This document shows, in pieces, positions 26,814 to 36,032 of a DNA stretch of 64,000 bases. Position 1 is the stretch's first letter; every line of letters starts with the position of its first letter. The stretch is from Mycobacterium senriense (GTDB taxonomy: Bacteria; Actinomycetota; Actinomycetes; Mycobacteriales; Mycobacteriaceae), in contig NZ_AP024828.1 in NCBI RefSeq assembly GCF_019668465.1, positions 1,426,001-1,490,000 of the forward strand, given 5' to 3'. The translations under genes and the position numbers were made by a program. The notes beneath the pieces were generated by a model. That model saw nothing but the letters and a program-made list of their open reading frames with translations, had not been told where the DNA came from and did no database searches.

Positions 26814-27551
26814 TCAGTTCTCGCACGGCGGCCGTTGGTCGTTCGGATCGTTCGGGTCGGGCTCACCGAACCAGCGTGACGGCTCGTGCTCGCCGTACGC
26901 GTCGTGCCAGTCCCACCATTCGTAGGGAGCGGTCTGCGGGTAGCCTGGGGGCGAATCCTCCCAGTTTTCCTGGCGTCCCAACGCGGTCATGTCCAGGAAG
27001 CTCCACGTGGTTCCGAGCGCCTCGTCGCCGCGGTTGTTGATGAAGTAGGTGCGGAACACCCGGTCGCCGTCGTGGATGAAGGCGTTGGTGCCGTGCCATT
27101 CATCCACCCCGAAATCGGCGTCGAAGTCATCGGTGATCGTGTACCAGGGCATCTTCCAGTCCATCCGCGCCTTGAGTCGGTCTATGTCTGCCTGCGGGGC
27201 ACGCGAGGCGAACACCAGCGTGGTGTCGCGGGCGTTCAGGTGGGCCAGGTTGCCGACATGGTCGGCGATCATCGAGCAGCCCCGGCACGCGTGGTCGGGC
27301 CAGCCGTCGATGTCGGGTCCGTAGAAGGCGCGATAGACGACGAGTTGACGCCTGCCCTGGAACAGACCCAACAGGTCGACTCGGCCCTCGGGTCCGTCGA
27401 ACTCGTACCGCTTGTCCACGACCGTCCACGGCATCCGGCGCCGCATGGCCGCCAGCGCGTCATGCGCCCGGGTGAGTTCCTTCTCCTTTGCCAGCAGTTG
27501 CTGGTGCGCGCTCGCCCACTGCTGGGCGGACACGATCGGCGGTGTGTGCAT
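26814..27551 (-). CDS. DUF899 family thioredoxin-like protein
   Basis: A 245-aa protein typical of DUF899. An N-terminal helix (WASAHQQLLAKEKELTRAHDALAAMRRRMP) is followed by a thioredoxin-like domain with CRGCSMIADHVGNLAHLNARDTTLVFASRAP, then a Trp-rich C-terminus (YEWWDWHDAYG). CRGC resembles a CxxC redox site. The ATG at 27551 is the start; an apparent extension to 28400 lies antisense-frame within the next gene and is not coding. It forms a short unit with the upstream SDR gene, divergent from a sigma factor. Confidence 0.85.
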   Translation of the reverse strand: MHTPPIVSAQQWASAHQQLLAKEKELTRAHDALAAMRRRMPWTVVDKRYEFDGPEGRVDLLGLFQGRRQLVVYRAFYGPDIDGWPDHACRGCSMIADHVGNLAHLNARDTTLVFASRAPQADIDRLKARMDWKMPWYTITDDFDADFGVDEWHGTNAFIHDGDRVFRTYFINNRGDEALGTTWSFLDMTALGRQENWEDSPPGYPQTAPYEWWDWHDAYGEHEPSRWFGEPDPNDPNDQRPPCEN

Positions 27552-27577
27552 CGCTGGGTGCCTTTCGGTTCGGATGT

Positions 27578-28348
27578 TCAGGCCAGCGGCGAGAGGCCGG
27601 CGGAGGTGAGCAGGTAGGCGTCCTGGCCGATGGCGTCGCCGGTGGCGATCTCGAGCACCGACTTGCCCACTTGCTCGGCGGTGAGCGCGGGCCCGCTGGC
27701 CCGCACGAAGGAGTCGACGTCGACGCCTTGCCGGTTGGCGTAGGCCGCGACGGCGGCCGCCCCCAGGGCGGTGGCCGGCGTCAACCGCGGCAGCACGGCG
27801 GTGAATCCGATCCCGAGCCCCGCGCGCTGCGCCTCGATGGCGGCATAGCTGGTGATGAACCTGACGGTCGCCTTCGCCCCCGCATAGCCACCCGACAGCG
27901 GCGACCCGTTCAGCGCAGCGCCGCTGGACATCACGATCACCGAGCTGCCCGGCGCCAGCGGACGCAGCAGCGTCTGGCGAATCCAGTGGAACGCCTGCGC
28001 GACGTCGGAGTTCCAGTTCGCGCTGAACGTCTCCCAGGTCTGTTCCTGGAGTGGCAGCATCGGCGGCGTCGCACCGGCACACAGCACCAGGGTGCGCGGC
28101 CGGTGCTCGTCGATCAGCCGTTCGGCAGTCCCCGGATCGGCGGCGTCGGCCACCACCGGCGTGAAGGAGTCGCCGAGCTGGGTGCGCACCTCCTCGAGTT
28201 GCGCTCGGGTGCGTGCAACGCCGACGACGCGCACACCGGCGGCCACCAACGCGGCGGCGATGGCACGGCCGAATCCGCGGCCGGCTCCGGTCACGATCGC
28301 GGTGGTGCCGGTGAGCCCGTCGGCGTGGGCGGTACTGGGTTGGTTCAT
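27578..28348 (-). CDS. SDR family oxidoreductase
   Basis: A 256-aa SDR with TGAGRGFGRA, an AGATPP loop in place of NAG, a Ser in MSSGAAL and YAGAK as the active-site Tyr and Lys. It precedes the DUF899 gene by 26 bases on the same strand and is divergent from the ECF sigma factor gene, which may control both. Substrate unknown. Confidence 0.83.
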   Translation of the reverse strand: MNQPSTAHADGLTGTTAIVTGAGRGFGRAIAAALVAAGVRVVGVARTRAQLEEVRTQLGDSFTPVVADAADPGTAERLIDEHRPRTLVLCAGATPPMLPLQEQTWETFSANWNSDVAQAFHWIRQTLLRPLAPGSSVIVMSSGAALNGSPLSGGYAGAKATVRFITSYAAIEAQRAGLGIGFTAVLPRLTPATALGAAAVAAYANRQGVDVDSFVRASGPALTAEQVGKSVLEIATGDAIGQDAYLLTSAGLSPLA

Positions 28349-28463
28349 GGTCGTTCTCGCTCTCTGACGTGGTCTGCGGCCGTGGCCGCGCCTTCACCAA
28401 TTCAGATACGGCGCGGCATCTGGTTTCATCGGCCGCGGACCGATGAATTTCGGCGGCGGGATG

Positions 28464-28475
28464 TCTCTAAGGGAG
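28464..28475. repeat. TCTCTAAGGGAG motif, copy 1
   Basis: A 12-bp sequence found identically at 29496-29507. This copy lies 31 bases before the GTG start of the ECF sigma factor gene. It could be a promoter or operator element used by that sigma factor or its regulator. Confidence 0.4.
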
Positions 28476-28506
28476 TAGGTTCCCTCGCAGCCGAAAGGAG
28501 TGGGTC

Positions 28507-29463
28507 GTGCCGGCGCAGGAGGATTTCGTCGAGCAGGCGGCGCCATTTCGGGCCGAGCTGATCGCACATTGCTACCGCATGCTGGGCTCGGTGCACGACG
28601 CCGAGGACCTGGTCCAGGAGACGTATCTGCGGGGCTGGCGTGGCTATCCGGCATTCGAGGAACGCGCGGCGCTGAAGACGTGGCTGTACCGGATCGCCAC
28701 GACCGCCTGCCTGCGGGCGCTGGAGAACCGCGCGCGCCGCGTGCTGCCGATGGGTGTGGGGGAAGGCTCGATCGACCCGGACGCGGATTTCGACGCGAAG
28801 ACCGGCGCGCACGCCTGGCTGGAGCCCATTCCCGACGCGCTGATGTTCAAGAGCCCCGAAGACGACCTCGCCGCCAAGCAGAGCGTGCGGCTGGCCGTGA
28901 TGACGGCACTTCAGGAGCTTCCGGCGCGGCAGCGCGCGGTATTGATCCTGCGCGACGTCGTGCAGTTCAGCGCCGCCGAGGTTGCCGAACTGCTCGAAAC
29001 CACGCCCGCGGCGGTGAACAGTTCGCTGCAGCGCGCCCGGACCCGCCTCGCCGACCTGTCCCCCACCGAGGAGAGCATGTCCGAGCCCGGCGATGCCGAG
29101 CGTCGCGAATTACTCGACCGGTATTGCGCGGCATTCGAAAACGCGGACATGGCCGCGTTGACAGCGCTGCTGCAAGCCGATGTCAAACTCGAAATGCCGC
29201 CAATGCCAGTGTGGTTCACCGGCCGGGACGCCGTACTGCGATTCCTTGCCGGACGCGCCCTGGCCGAGCCCGGCGATATTGTGATGATCCCGACGGCCGC
29301 GAATTCGCAACCCGCCGTTGCCGAGTACCGGCGCGGCGCCGACGGGGCGATGCGGGCGCATTCCATTCACGTGCTGACCACCGGCGCTTCCGGCGTCGCC
29401 GGCATCACCGTCTTCCTCGACCCTGGCCTGTTCAGCACGTTTGGTTTTTCGCCAACCCGGTAA
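28507..29463 (+). CDS. ECF sigma factor with C-terminal SnoaL-like domain (SigG-like)
   Basis: A 318-aa group 4 sigma factor. Region 2 (AELIAHCYRMLGSVHDAEDLVQETYLRGWRG) and region 4 (ALQELPARQRAVLILRDVVQFSAAEVAELLETTPAAVNSSLQRARTRL) are intact. From about residue 200 a SnoaL/NTF2-like domain follows, as in SigG/SigJ-type ECF factors that lack a separate anti-sigma factor and are thought to be controlled by this domain. The GTG at 28507 has AAAGGAG upstream. An identical 12-bp motif before this gene and before ctpI suggests linked control. Confidence 0.9.
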   Translation: MPAQEDFVEQAAPFRAELIAHCYRMLGSVHDAEDLVQETYLRGWRGYPAFEERAALKTWLYRIATTACLRALENRARRVLPMGVGEGSIDPDADFDAKTGAHAWLEPIPDALMFKSPEDDLAAKQSVRLAVMTALQELPARQRAVLILRDVVQFSAAEVAELLETTPAAVNSSLQRARTRLADLSPTEESMSEPGDAERRELLDRYCAAFENADMAALTALLQADVKLEMPPMPVWFTGRDAVLRFLAGRALAEPGDIVMIPTAANSQPAVAEYRRGADGAMRAHSIHVLTTGASGVAGITVFLDPGLFSTFGFSPTR

Positions 29464-29495
29464 CCTTGGAGCAGGGACATAATCGCACCCCTTGC

Positions 29496-29507
29496 TCTCT
29501 AAGGGAG
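29496..29507. repeat. TCTCTAAGGGAG motif, copy 2
   Basis: Identical to the motif at 28464-28475. It lies 33 bases after the sigma factor stop and 117 bases before the GTG of the P-type ATPase gene. Confidence 0.4.
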
Positions 29508-29623
29508 GCCCGACCTGCATCGTCATCGGTGTCGTCGCACGGTTTTACCTTCCCGCCCACGTGTGGACAGGTCCTCCACACGCCAGGATCATTAGGCGCG
29601 GTAGACGAAGTGAAGGGTGACGA

Positions 29624-32600
29624 GTGAAGATTCCCGGCGTTTCCAGCGTCGTCGCTGGTGTAGCTGGCGGAGCGGCGCAGGTCGTGCGCGCCGGCGTGTC
29701 CACCGCGGCGGGGGCCGCGGGCGCGCTGCAGATGTTGGCCAGCCCGGTAACCGAACTCGCCGGACCGGTCATCCAGTCCGTCGCCCAGACGACGGGCCGC
29801 GCGATCGGGATGGACAGTTCCTCCAACGGCTCCCCCGGGGCCGTCCTGCCGCCGGTGCGCTGGCACAGTGGGCACCGCGTGCACCTGGACTTGGATCCAT
29901 TGCTTCCGTTCCCCCGCTGGCACGAGTACGCCCCCGCCGTGGAGGAGCCGGTGCGCCGGATTCCGGGCGTGACCAAGGCCCACGTCGAGGGCTCACTGGG
30001 CCGCCTGGTGGTCGAACTGTCGGACGACGCGGACAACGACGCGGTTGTGGACGAGGTGCGCGCGACGGTGTCCTCGATCGCCTCCGACATCACCTGGTCC
30101 AAGTCGGAGTCGCCGCCGCTGTCCGCGCCGTTCGCCGACCCGGGCAACCCGCTGGCGATTCTGGTACCGCTCACCGCGGCGGCAATGGATCTGGTCGCGA
30201 TGGGGGCGGCGGTCACCGGTTGGGTGACCCGGCTGCCCGCGGCGCCGCAGACCACCCGCGCCGCGGCCGCGCTGATCAATCATCAACCGCGCATGGTCTC
30301 GATCCTGGAGGCCCGGCTGGGCCGGGTGGGCACCGACCTCGCCCTGGCCGCGACGACGGCGGCCGCCCACGGTCTGACCCAATCGTTCGGCACCCCGATG
30401 CTCGACCTGACGCAACGCACCCTGCAGGTCTCCGAGGCGTCGGCGCATCGGCGCGTCTGGCGCGACCGCGAGCCACAGCTGGCCTCCCCCGACCGGCCGC
30501 AGGCCCCGGTGGTCCCGGTCATTTCCTCGGCCAAGTCGGAGTTGCCCCGGCACAGCTGGGCCGCGGCGGCCGCCGGTGAAGCGTCCCACGTCGTGGTCGG
30601 AGGAACGATCGACGCCGCGATGGACAAGGCCAAGGGCTCGATGGCCGGTCCGGTGGAAAGCTATGTCGATTCGGCGGCCAACGGCTCGCTGATCGCCGCG
30701 GTCAGCGCCCTGGTCGCCGGCGGCGGCACCGAAGACGCGGCCGCAGCCATCGAGGCCGGGGTACCCCGCGCCGCGCACATGGGTCGGCAGGCGTTCGCCG
30801 CGATTCTGGGCCGCGGGCTTGCCAATTCAGGGCAACTGGTGCTCGACCCGGGTGCCCTGCGCCGCCTGGACCGGGTGAAGGTGGTCGTCATCGACGGCGC
30901 CGCGCTGCGCGGCGATCATCGCGCGGTCTTGCATGTCCGCGGAGACGCTCCCGGCTGGGATGACGACCGGGTCTACGAGGTGGCCGACGCGCTGCTGCAC
31001 GGCGAGGAGGCGCCCGAGCCCGACCCGGACGAGTTGCCCGCGACCGGTGCACGGCTGAAATGGGTTCGGCAACAAGGGTCTTCGGCGACGCCCGCGCAGG
31101 GCCTGGAAAGCGCCGACCTGATCGTCGACGGCGAATGCGTCGGCAGTGTCGACGTGGGCTGGGAGGTCGACCCCTACGCCATTCCGCTGTTCCAGACCGC
31201 GAACCGCACCGGTGCGAGAGTGGTACTGCGCCATGTCGCGGGCACCGAAGACCTCAGCGCCAGCGTCGGCACCACGCATCCGCCCGGCACACCGCTGCTC
31301 AACGTGGTCCGGGAGCTGCGTGCCGACCGCGGACCGGTGCTGCTGATCACCGCGCTGCATCGGGATTTCGCCTCGACCGACACCCTGGCCGCGCTCGCGA
31401 TCGCCGATATCGGTGTGGCACTTGATGATCCGCGCGCCGCGACGGCATGGACCGCGGACATCATCACGGGCACCGATCTGGCCGACGCGGTGCGCATCCT
31501 GTCGGCGATCCCGGTGGCCCGGTCGGCCAGCGAGTCGGCGGTGCACCTGGCGCAGGGCGGCACCACGCTGGCCGGGCTGCTGCTGGTCACCGGTGAACAG
31601 GAGGCAGGCACCAGCCCGGTGAGCTTCCGGCGCTGGCTCAACCCGGTCAACGCCGCCGCGGCCACCGCGCTGGTCGCCGGAACCTTCTCGGCGGCCCGGG
31701 TGCTGCGGCTGCCCGACCCCACTCCCCAACCGCTGACCGCCTGGCACGCGCTGGATCCCGAGATCGTGTACTCGCGGCTGGCCGGCGGCGCGCGGCCGAT
31801 GGCCGTCGAAACCGAGTCGTCCTGGCGGCGCCGTCTCGACGACCTGTCGTACAGCCCGGCGCTGGAACCCCTGCGCAAACCCCTGCACAACGTGGCCCGG
31901 CTGGCCTCGGCGACCCGGACCGAACTCGCGGATCCGCTGACCCCCATCCTGGCCGTCGGCGCGGCGGCGTCGGCGATCGTCGGCAGCAACGTGGACGCGC
32001 TTCTGGTGGCCGGCGTCATGACCGTCAACGCGATAACCGGTGGGGCGCAACGGCTCCGGGCTGAATCCGCCGCCGCCGAGCTGTTCGCCGAGCAGGACCA
32101 GCTGGTGCGCCGGGTGGTTGTTCCGGCCGTCGCGACGACGCGCCGCCGGCTCGAGGCCGCCCGACACGCGACCCGCACGGCGACGGTGTCCGCGAAGTCC
32201 TTGCGGCCCGGCGACGTCATCGACCTGGCCGCACCCGAAGTGGTGCCCGCCGATGCCCGCCTGCTGGTCGCCGAAGACCTCGAGGTCGACGAGTCGCTGC
32301 TGACCGGCGAGTCGCTTCCGGTGGACAAGCAGGTGGATCCCGTCGCCGTCAACGACCCCGACCGCGCCAGCATGCTGTTCGAGGGCAGCACCATCGTCGC
32401 CGGACACGCCCGGGCGATCGTCGTGGCCACCGGGGTCGGCACCGCCGCGCACCGCGCGATCTCGGCGGTCGCAAACGTCGAAACGTCGGCCGGAATCCAA
32501 GCGCGGCTGCGCGAACTCACCAGCAAGGTTCTCCCGCTGACGCTGGCCGGCGGGGCCACGGTGTCGGCGCTGGCGTTGCTTCGCCATGCGTCCCTGCGCC

Positions 32601-34465
32601 AGGCGGTGGCCGACGGCGTCGCGATCGCGGTGGCCGCGGTCCCCGAGGGCCTGCCGTTGGTGGCTACCCTCTCCCAGCTCTCCGCCGCCCAGCGCCTGAC
32701 GGCGCGCGGAGCTCTGGTCCGCGCACCGCGCACCATCGAGGCGTTGGGCCGCGTCGACACCATATGTTTCGACAAGACCGGCACGCTCACCGAGAACCGG
32801 CTACGCGTGGTGTGCGCCGTGCCCGCCGACGTCAACCCGCACGACCCGTTCCCGAAACTGACCGACCCGGAATCGGCCGCTCTGCTGCGGGCCGCGGCAC
32901 GGGCGTCCGCTCAGCCACAGGAAGGCCAGGGACATGCGCACGCCACCGACGAGGCGATCCTCACCGCGGCGAGTTCGCTGAACGGCCACACCGATTCGGA
33001 CTGGACGATGCTCGCGGAGGTGCCGTTCGAGTCCAGTCGCGGCTTCGCCGCCGCGATCGGCACCGTGGGCCACGACGGCATTGCCAATGGCCATCCCGCG
33101 GACGCGCCGGTGCTGATCCTCAAGGGAGCCCCCGAGGTCATCCTGCCGCGCTGCAAGTTCGCCGACCCGGAAGCCGACCGGCAGCGGGCCGAGGCGGTGG
33201 TGCACGGTCTCGCCGAGCAGGGCTTGCGGGTGCTCGCCGTGGCGCAGCGCGTTTGGAAGCACGAGACCGACGACGACGACACCGACGCCGACGCCGTCGA
33301 CGCGGCGGCGAAGAACCTCGAGCTGCTGGGCTACGTCGGCCTGGCCGACACTGCCCGGGCGTCGGCGCGTCCGCTGATCGAAGCCCTGCTGGACGCCGAC
33401 CGCGACGTGGTGCTGATCACCGGCGACCACCCGGTCACCGCGCGGGCGATCGCCCGGCAACTGGGCCTGCCCGAGGACGTGCGGGTGGTTACCGGCGCCG
33501 AACTCGCGGCTCTCGACGAGGACGCGTGCGCCAAGCTGGTCGCCGACGTGCAGGTGTTCGCCCGCGTCAGCCCGGAGCAGAAGGTGCAGATCGTGGGCGC
33601 CCTGCAGCGCTGCGGGCGCGTGACCGCGATGGTCGGCGACGGCGCCAACGACGCCGCCGCCATCCGGATGGCCGACGTCGGTATCGGGGTGAGCGGTCGC
33701 GGATCGTCGGCCGCCCGCGGCGCCGCCGACATCGTGTTGACCGACGACGATCTGGGCGTGCTGATGGACGCCCTGGTCGAGGGCCGCAGCATGTGGGGCG
33801 GGGTTCGCGACGCCGTCACGATCCTGGTCGGCGGCAACGTTGGCGAGGTGTTGTTCACCATCATCGGGACCGCCTTCGGCCAGGGCCGCGCGCCGGTGGG
33901 AACCCGGCAGCTGCTGCTGGTAAACCTGCTCACCGACATGTTCCCCGCCCTGGCGGTCGCGGTCACGTCGCAGTACGTCGAGCCCGACGAAGCCGAGTAC
34001 GAATCCGCCGAAGCCGCCGACGAGGCCCGCCGCCTGCACCGCCGCGCGGTGCTCACCGGACCCACCCCCTCACTCGACGCCCCGCTGATGCGCCAGATCG
34101 TGACCCGCGGCGCCGTCACGGCCGCCGGGGCGACGGCTGCCTGGGCCATCGGGCGTTGGACGCCGGGCACCGAACGCCGCACGGCGACAATGGGGTTGAC
34201 CGCGCTCGTGACGACCCAGCTGGCGCAGACGCTGCTGACACGGCGGCACAGCCCGCTCGTGGTGGCGACCGCCCTGGGCAGCGCAGGCGTGCTGGTCGGC
34301 ATCGTGCAGACGCCGGTGCTCAGTCAGTTCTTCGGATGCACGCCGCTGGGGCCGGTGGCCTGGTCGGGTGTGCTGGGTTCGACGGCCGGTGCCACCGCGA
34401 TCTCGGCGCTGGCGCCCAACTGGCTGGCCAAGCAGGTCGCCGCTTTGGAGCCCGGCGAGGGGTAA
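29624..34465 (+). CDS. ctpI: Giant cation-transporting P-type ATPase, CtpI-like
   Basis: A 1613-aa P-type ATPase; M. tuberculosis CtpI has about 1630 residues. The first 700 residues form the actinobacterial extension, with heavy-metal-associated-like segments around RRIPGVTKAHVEGSLGRLVVEL. The catalytic core has LTGESLPVDKQ (about 893), PEGLP in helix 4 (about 1007), the phosphorylated Asp in CFDKTGTLTEN (about 1049) and VGDGANDAAAIRMADVGIGV (about 1338). PEGL is the type II signature, suggesting Ca2+, Mn2+ or alkali ions rather than Cu or Cd. The GTG at 29624 has GAAGGG upstream. CtpH is a close alternative name. It is convergent with the following ligase gene. Confidence 0.88.
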   Translation: MKIPGVSSVVAGVAGGAAQVVRAGVSTAAGAAGALQMLASPVTELAGPVIQSVAQTTGRAIGMDSSSNGSPGAVLPPVRWHSGHRVHLDLDPLLPFPRWHEYAPAVEEPVRRIPGVTKAHVEGSLGRLVVELSDDADNDAVVDEVRATVSSIASDITWSKSESPPLSAPFADPGNPLAILVPLTAAAMDLVAMGAAVTGWVTRLPAAPQTTRAAAALINHQPRMVSILEARLGRVGTDLALAATTAAAHGLTQSFGTPMLDLTQRTLQVSEASAHRRVWRDREPQLASPDRPQAPVVPVISSAKSELPRHSWAAAAAGEASHVVVGGTIDAAMDKAKGSMAGPVESYVDSAANGSLIAAVSALVAGGGTEDAAAAIEAGVPRAAHMGRQAFAAILGRGLANSGQLVLDPGALRRLDRVKVVVIDGAALRGDHRAVLHVRGDAPGWDDDRVYEVADALLHGEEAPEPDPDELPATGARLKWVRQQGSSATPAQGLESADLIVDGECVGSVDVGWEVDPYAIPLFQTANRTGARVVLRHVAGTEDLSASVGTTHPPGTPLLNVVRELRADRGPVLLITALHRDFASTDTLAALAIADIGVALDDPRAATAWTADIITGTDLADAVRILSAIPVARSASESAVHLAQGGTTLAGLLLVTGEQEAGTSPVSFRRWLNPVNAAAATALVAGTFSAARVLRLPDPTPQPLTAWHALDPEIVYSRLAGGARPMAVETESSWRRRLDDLSYSPALEPLRKPLHNVARLASATRTELADPLTPILAVGAAASAIVGSNVDALLVAGVMTVNAITGGAQRLRAESAAAELFAEQDQLVRRVVVPAVATTRRRLEAARHATRTATVSAKSLRPGDVIDLAAPEVVPADARLLVAEDLEVDESLLTGESLPVDKQVDPVAVNDPDRASMLFEGSTIVAGHARAIVVATGVGTAAHRAISAVANVETSAGIQARLRELTSKVLPLTLAGGATVSALALLRHASLRQAVADGVAIAVAAVPEGLPLVATLSQLSAAQRLTARGALVRAPRTIEALGRVDTICFDKTGTLTENRLRVVCAVPADVNPHDPFPKLTDPESAALLRAAARASAQPQEGQGHAHATDEAILTAASSLNGHTDSDWTMLAEVPFESSRGFAAAIGTVGHDGIANGHPADAPVLILKGAPEVILPRCKFADPEADRQRAEAVVHGLAEQGLRVLAVAQRVWKHETDDDDTDADAVDAAAKNLELLGYVGLADTARASARPLIEALLDADRDVVLITGDHPVTARAIARQLGLPEDVRVVTGAELAALDEDACAKLVADVQVFARVSPEQKVQIVGALQRCGRVTAMVGDGANDAAAIRMADVGIGVSGRGSSAARGAADIVLTDDDLGVLMDALVEGRSMWGGVRDAVTILVGGNVGEVLFTIIGTAFGQGRAPVGTRQLLLVNLLTDMFPALAVAVTSQYVEPDEAEYESAEAADEARRLHRRAVLTGPTPSLDAPLMRQIVTRGAVTAAGATAAWAIGRWTPGTERRTATMGLTALVTTQLAQTLLTRRHSPLVVATALGSAGVLVGIVQTPVLSQFFGCTPLGPVAWSGVLGSTAGATAISALAPNWLAKQVAALEPGEG

Positions 34466-34469
34466 GCCG

Positions 34470-36032
34470 TCAGCCGGACAGTTCTTTGCGCAGCACCTTG
34501 CCGGTGGGATTGCGCGGGATGCTGTCCACGACGTTGATGTCGCGGGGCTGTTCGAAGCGAGAGACGCGGCCCTTCAGGTACTCGCGCAGCTCGGCCACGT
34601 CGATCTCGCCACCCGGCTGCGCCACCACGAACGCCGCCAGGCGCTGACCGAACCGTTCGTCGGGCACGCCGATGACCACGTTGTCGGCGATGGCGGGGTG
34701 CTGCGCGAGGGCGTTCTCGACCGCGCGGGGATACACGTTCTCGCCACCGGAGATGATCATGTCGTCTTCGCGGCCGACGATGAAGAGCCGGCCCGCATTG
34801 TCCAGATAGCCCATGTCACCGGTGCTGGTCATGCCGTCGACGACGGCTTTCGCCGCGCCATCGGTATAGCCCTCGCTGGTCAATTCGCCGCCGACGAAGA
34901 TCCGCCCGGTGACCCGCGGCCCGACCGGCTTGTCGTTCTTGTTGAAGATGCGCACCGGGCACCCGACGACGGGTCTCCCGACGGTTTCGGGGGCTTCGCG
35001 CAGATCCGCCGGCGTGGCCAGCGCGCCGATGCCGACCTCGGTGGAGCCGTAGCCGTTGTAGAGGATGTCGCCGTAGGCGTCCATGAACCGCTGGCCCAGA
35101 GTCGGGTCGAGGCGGTCGCCGCTGGAGATCACCGTGCGCAAGTAGGGCAGCGGGTTTCGCGCCCGAACCTCCTCGGGCAGCTCCAGGATTCGCGCGAGCA
35201 CGACCGGCACCGCGGTGAAGGCGTCCGCGCGGTGCAGCGACGCCTGGGCCAACGCGGCCTCGGCGTCGAACTCACGGCGCGTCAGAACGGTGCCGCCGAG
35301 CGCGAAGGTCAGCATCAGCATGCCCAGCCCGAGCCCGTGAAACATGGGCATTGCCACCGAAATCCGCGAACCGGTGCGCAACCGGGTGCGATCGAGGATC
35401 GTCACCCACACGCCCACCGCCGAGCGCATCTGCGGGGTGCGCGGCACGCCCTTGGGTTTCCCGGTGGTGCCCGACGTCAGCAGCACGATGCGGCCGGGGG
35501 TGGCGACGTCCGGGCGGGCGCCCTCGTCGGTGCCGACCGTCGCCGGATCGACCGTGACGACCGAATCGTCCGCACTCCGGACCCGCTCGGTGAATTCGTC
35601 GTCGACGACCACGGTCGAGATGCGGTGGGCCGCTACCGCGGCCGCCAGCGCATCGGTGCGGAACTCCGTGCTCATCGGCACGACGTCGGCACCCAGCAGG
35701 GCCGCGGCGAAAACGCCCGCCACGAAACCGCGTCCGTTGCGGCACATCACCCCAACCGCCTGCCCGGGTGCAACACCGTCGCCGGCCAGCCGCCGCGCCA
35801 GCGACTCGGTCGCTTGCTGCAGCTGGCGATAGGTCAGCGCGCCGTCGTCGTCGACGATCGCCGTCCGGTCGGGCCAGCGGGCGGCGGTGACCGCCAGCAG
35901 CGTGTAGGGGTTGGTGCCGCCCCGGCGCACCTCGCGCAGCAGCCGGACACCCGCGAGCGGCGCCGGCGGAGTGAGCAGACCGGAACGCAGCAGGGCCCGG
36001 GCGGCGGAGGGGAGCACGCGATCAGTCGTCAT
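34470..36032 (-). CDS. Acyl-CoA synthetase (AMP-forming), FadD-like
   Basis: A 520-aa adenylate-forming ligase with LLTSGTTGKPKGVPR, YGSTEVG, TGDMGYLD, ISGGENVYPRAVEN and the catalytic Lys in PRNPTGKVLRKEL. The start MTTDRVLPS at 36032 overlaps the 3' end of the upstream SDR gene by 11 bases, so the pair is translationally coupled. An extension to 36155 would lie inside that gene. It probably activates a lipid or carboxylic acid that the SDR acts on. Confidence 0.9.
   Translation of the reverse strand: MTTDRVLPSAARALLRSGLLTPPAPLAGVRLLREVRRGGTNPYTLLAVTAARWPDRTAIVDDDGALTYRQLQQATESLARRLAGDGVAPGQAVGVMCRNGRGFVAGVFAAALLGADVVPMSTEFRTDALAAAVAAHRISTVVVDDEFTERVRSADDSVVTVDPATVGTDEGARPDVATPGRIVLLTSGTTGKPKGVPRTPQMRSAVGVWVTILDRTRLRTGSRISVAMPMFHGLGLGMLMLTFALGGTVLTRREFDAEAALAQASLHRADAFTAVPVVLARILELPEEVRARNPLPYLRTVISSGDRLDPTLGQRFMDAYGDILYNGYGSTEVGIGALATPADLREAPETVGRPVVGCPVRIFNKNDKPVGPRVTGRIFVGGELTSEGYTDGAAKAVVDGMTSTGDMGYLDNAGRLFIVGREDDMIISGGENVYPRAVENALAQHPAIADNVVIGVPDERFGQRLAAFVVAQPGGEIDVAELREYLKGRVSRFEQPRDINVVDSIPRNPTGKVLRKELSG

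Noticed and set aside
27552..28400. Apparent 528-aa fusion extending the DUF899 gene upstream
   Set aside because: The extension reads the SDR gene in the wrong frame; the DUF899 protein has a good ATG at 27551 and normal family length.
31174..32835. Minus-strand open frame of over 550 codons inside ctpI
   Set aside because: The plus strand holds all P-type ATPase motifs here; the antisense product is Ser/Arg/Ala-rich with no domain.
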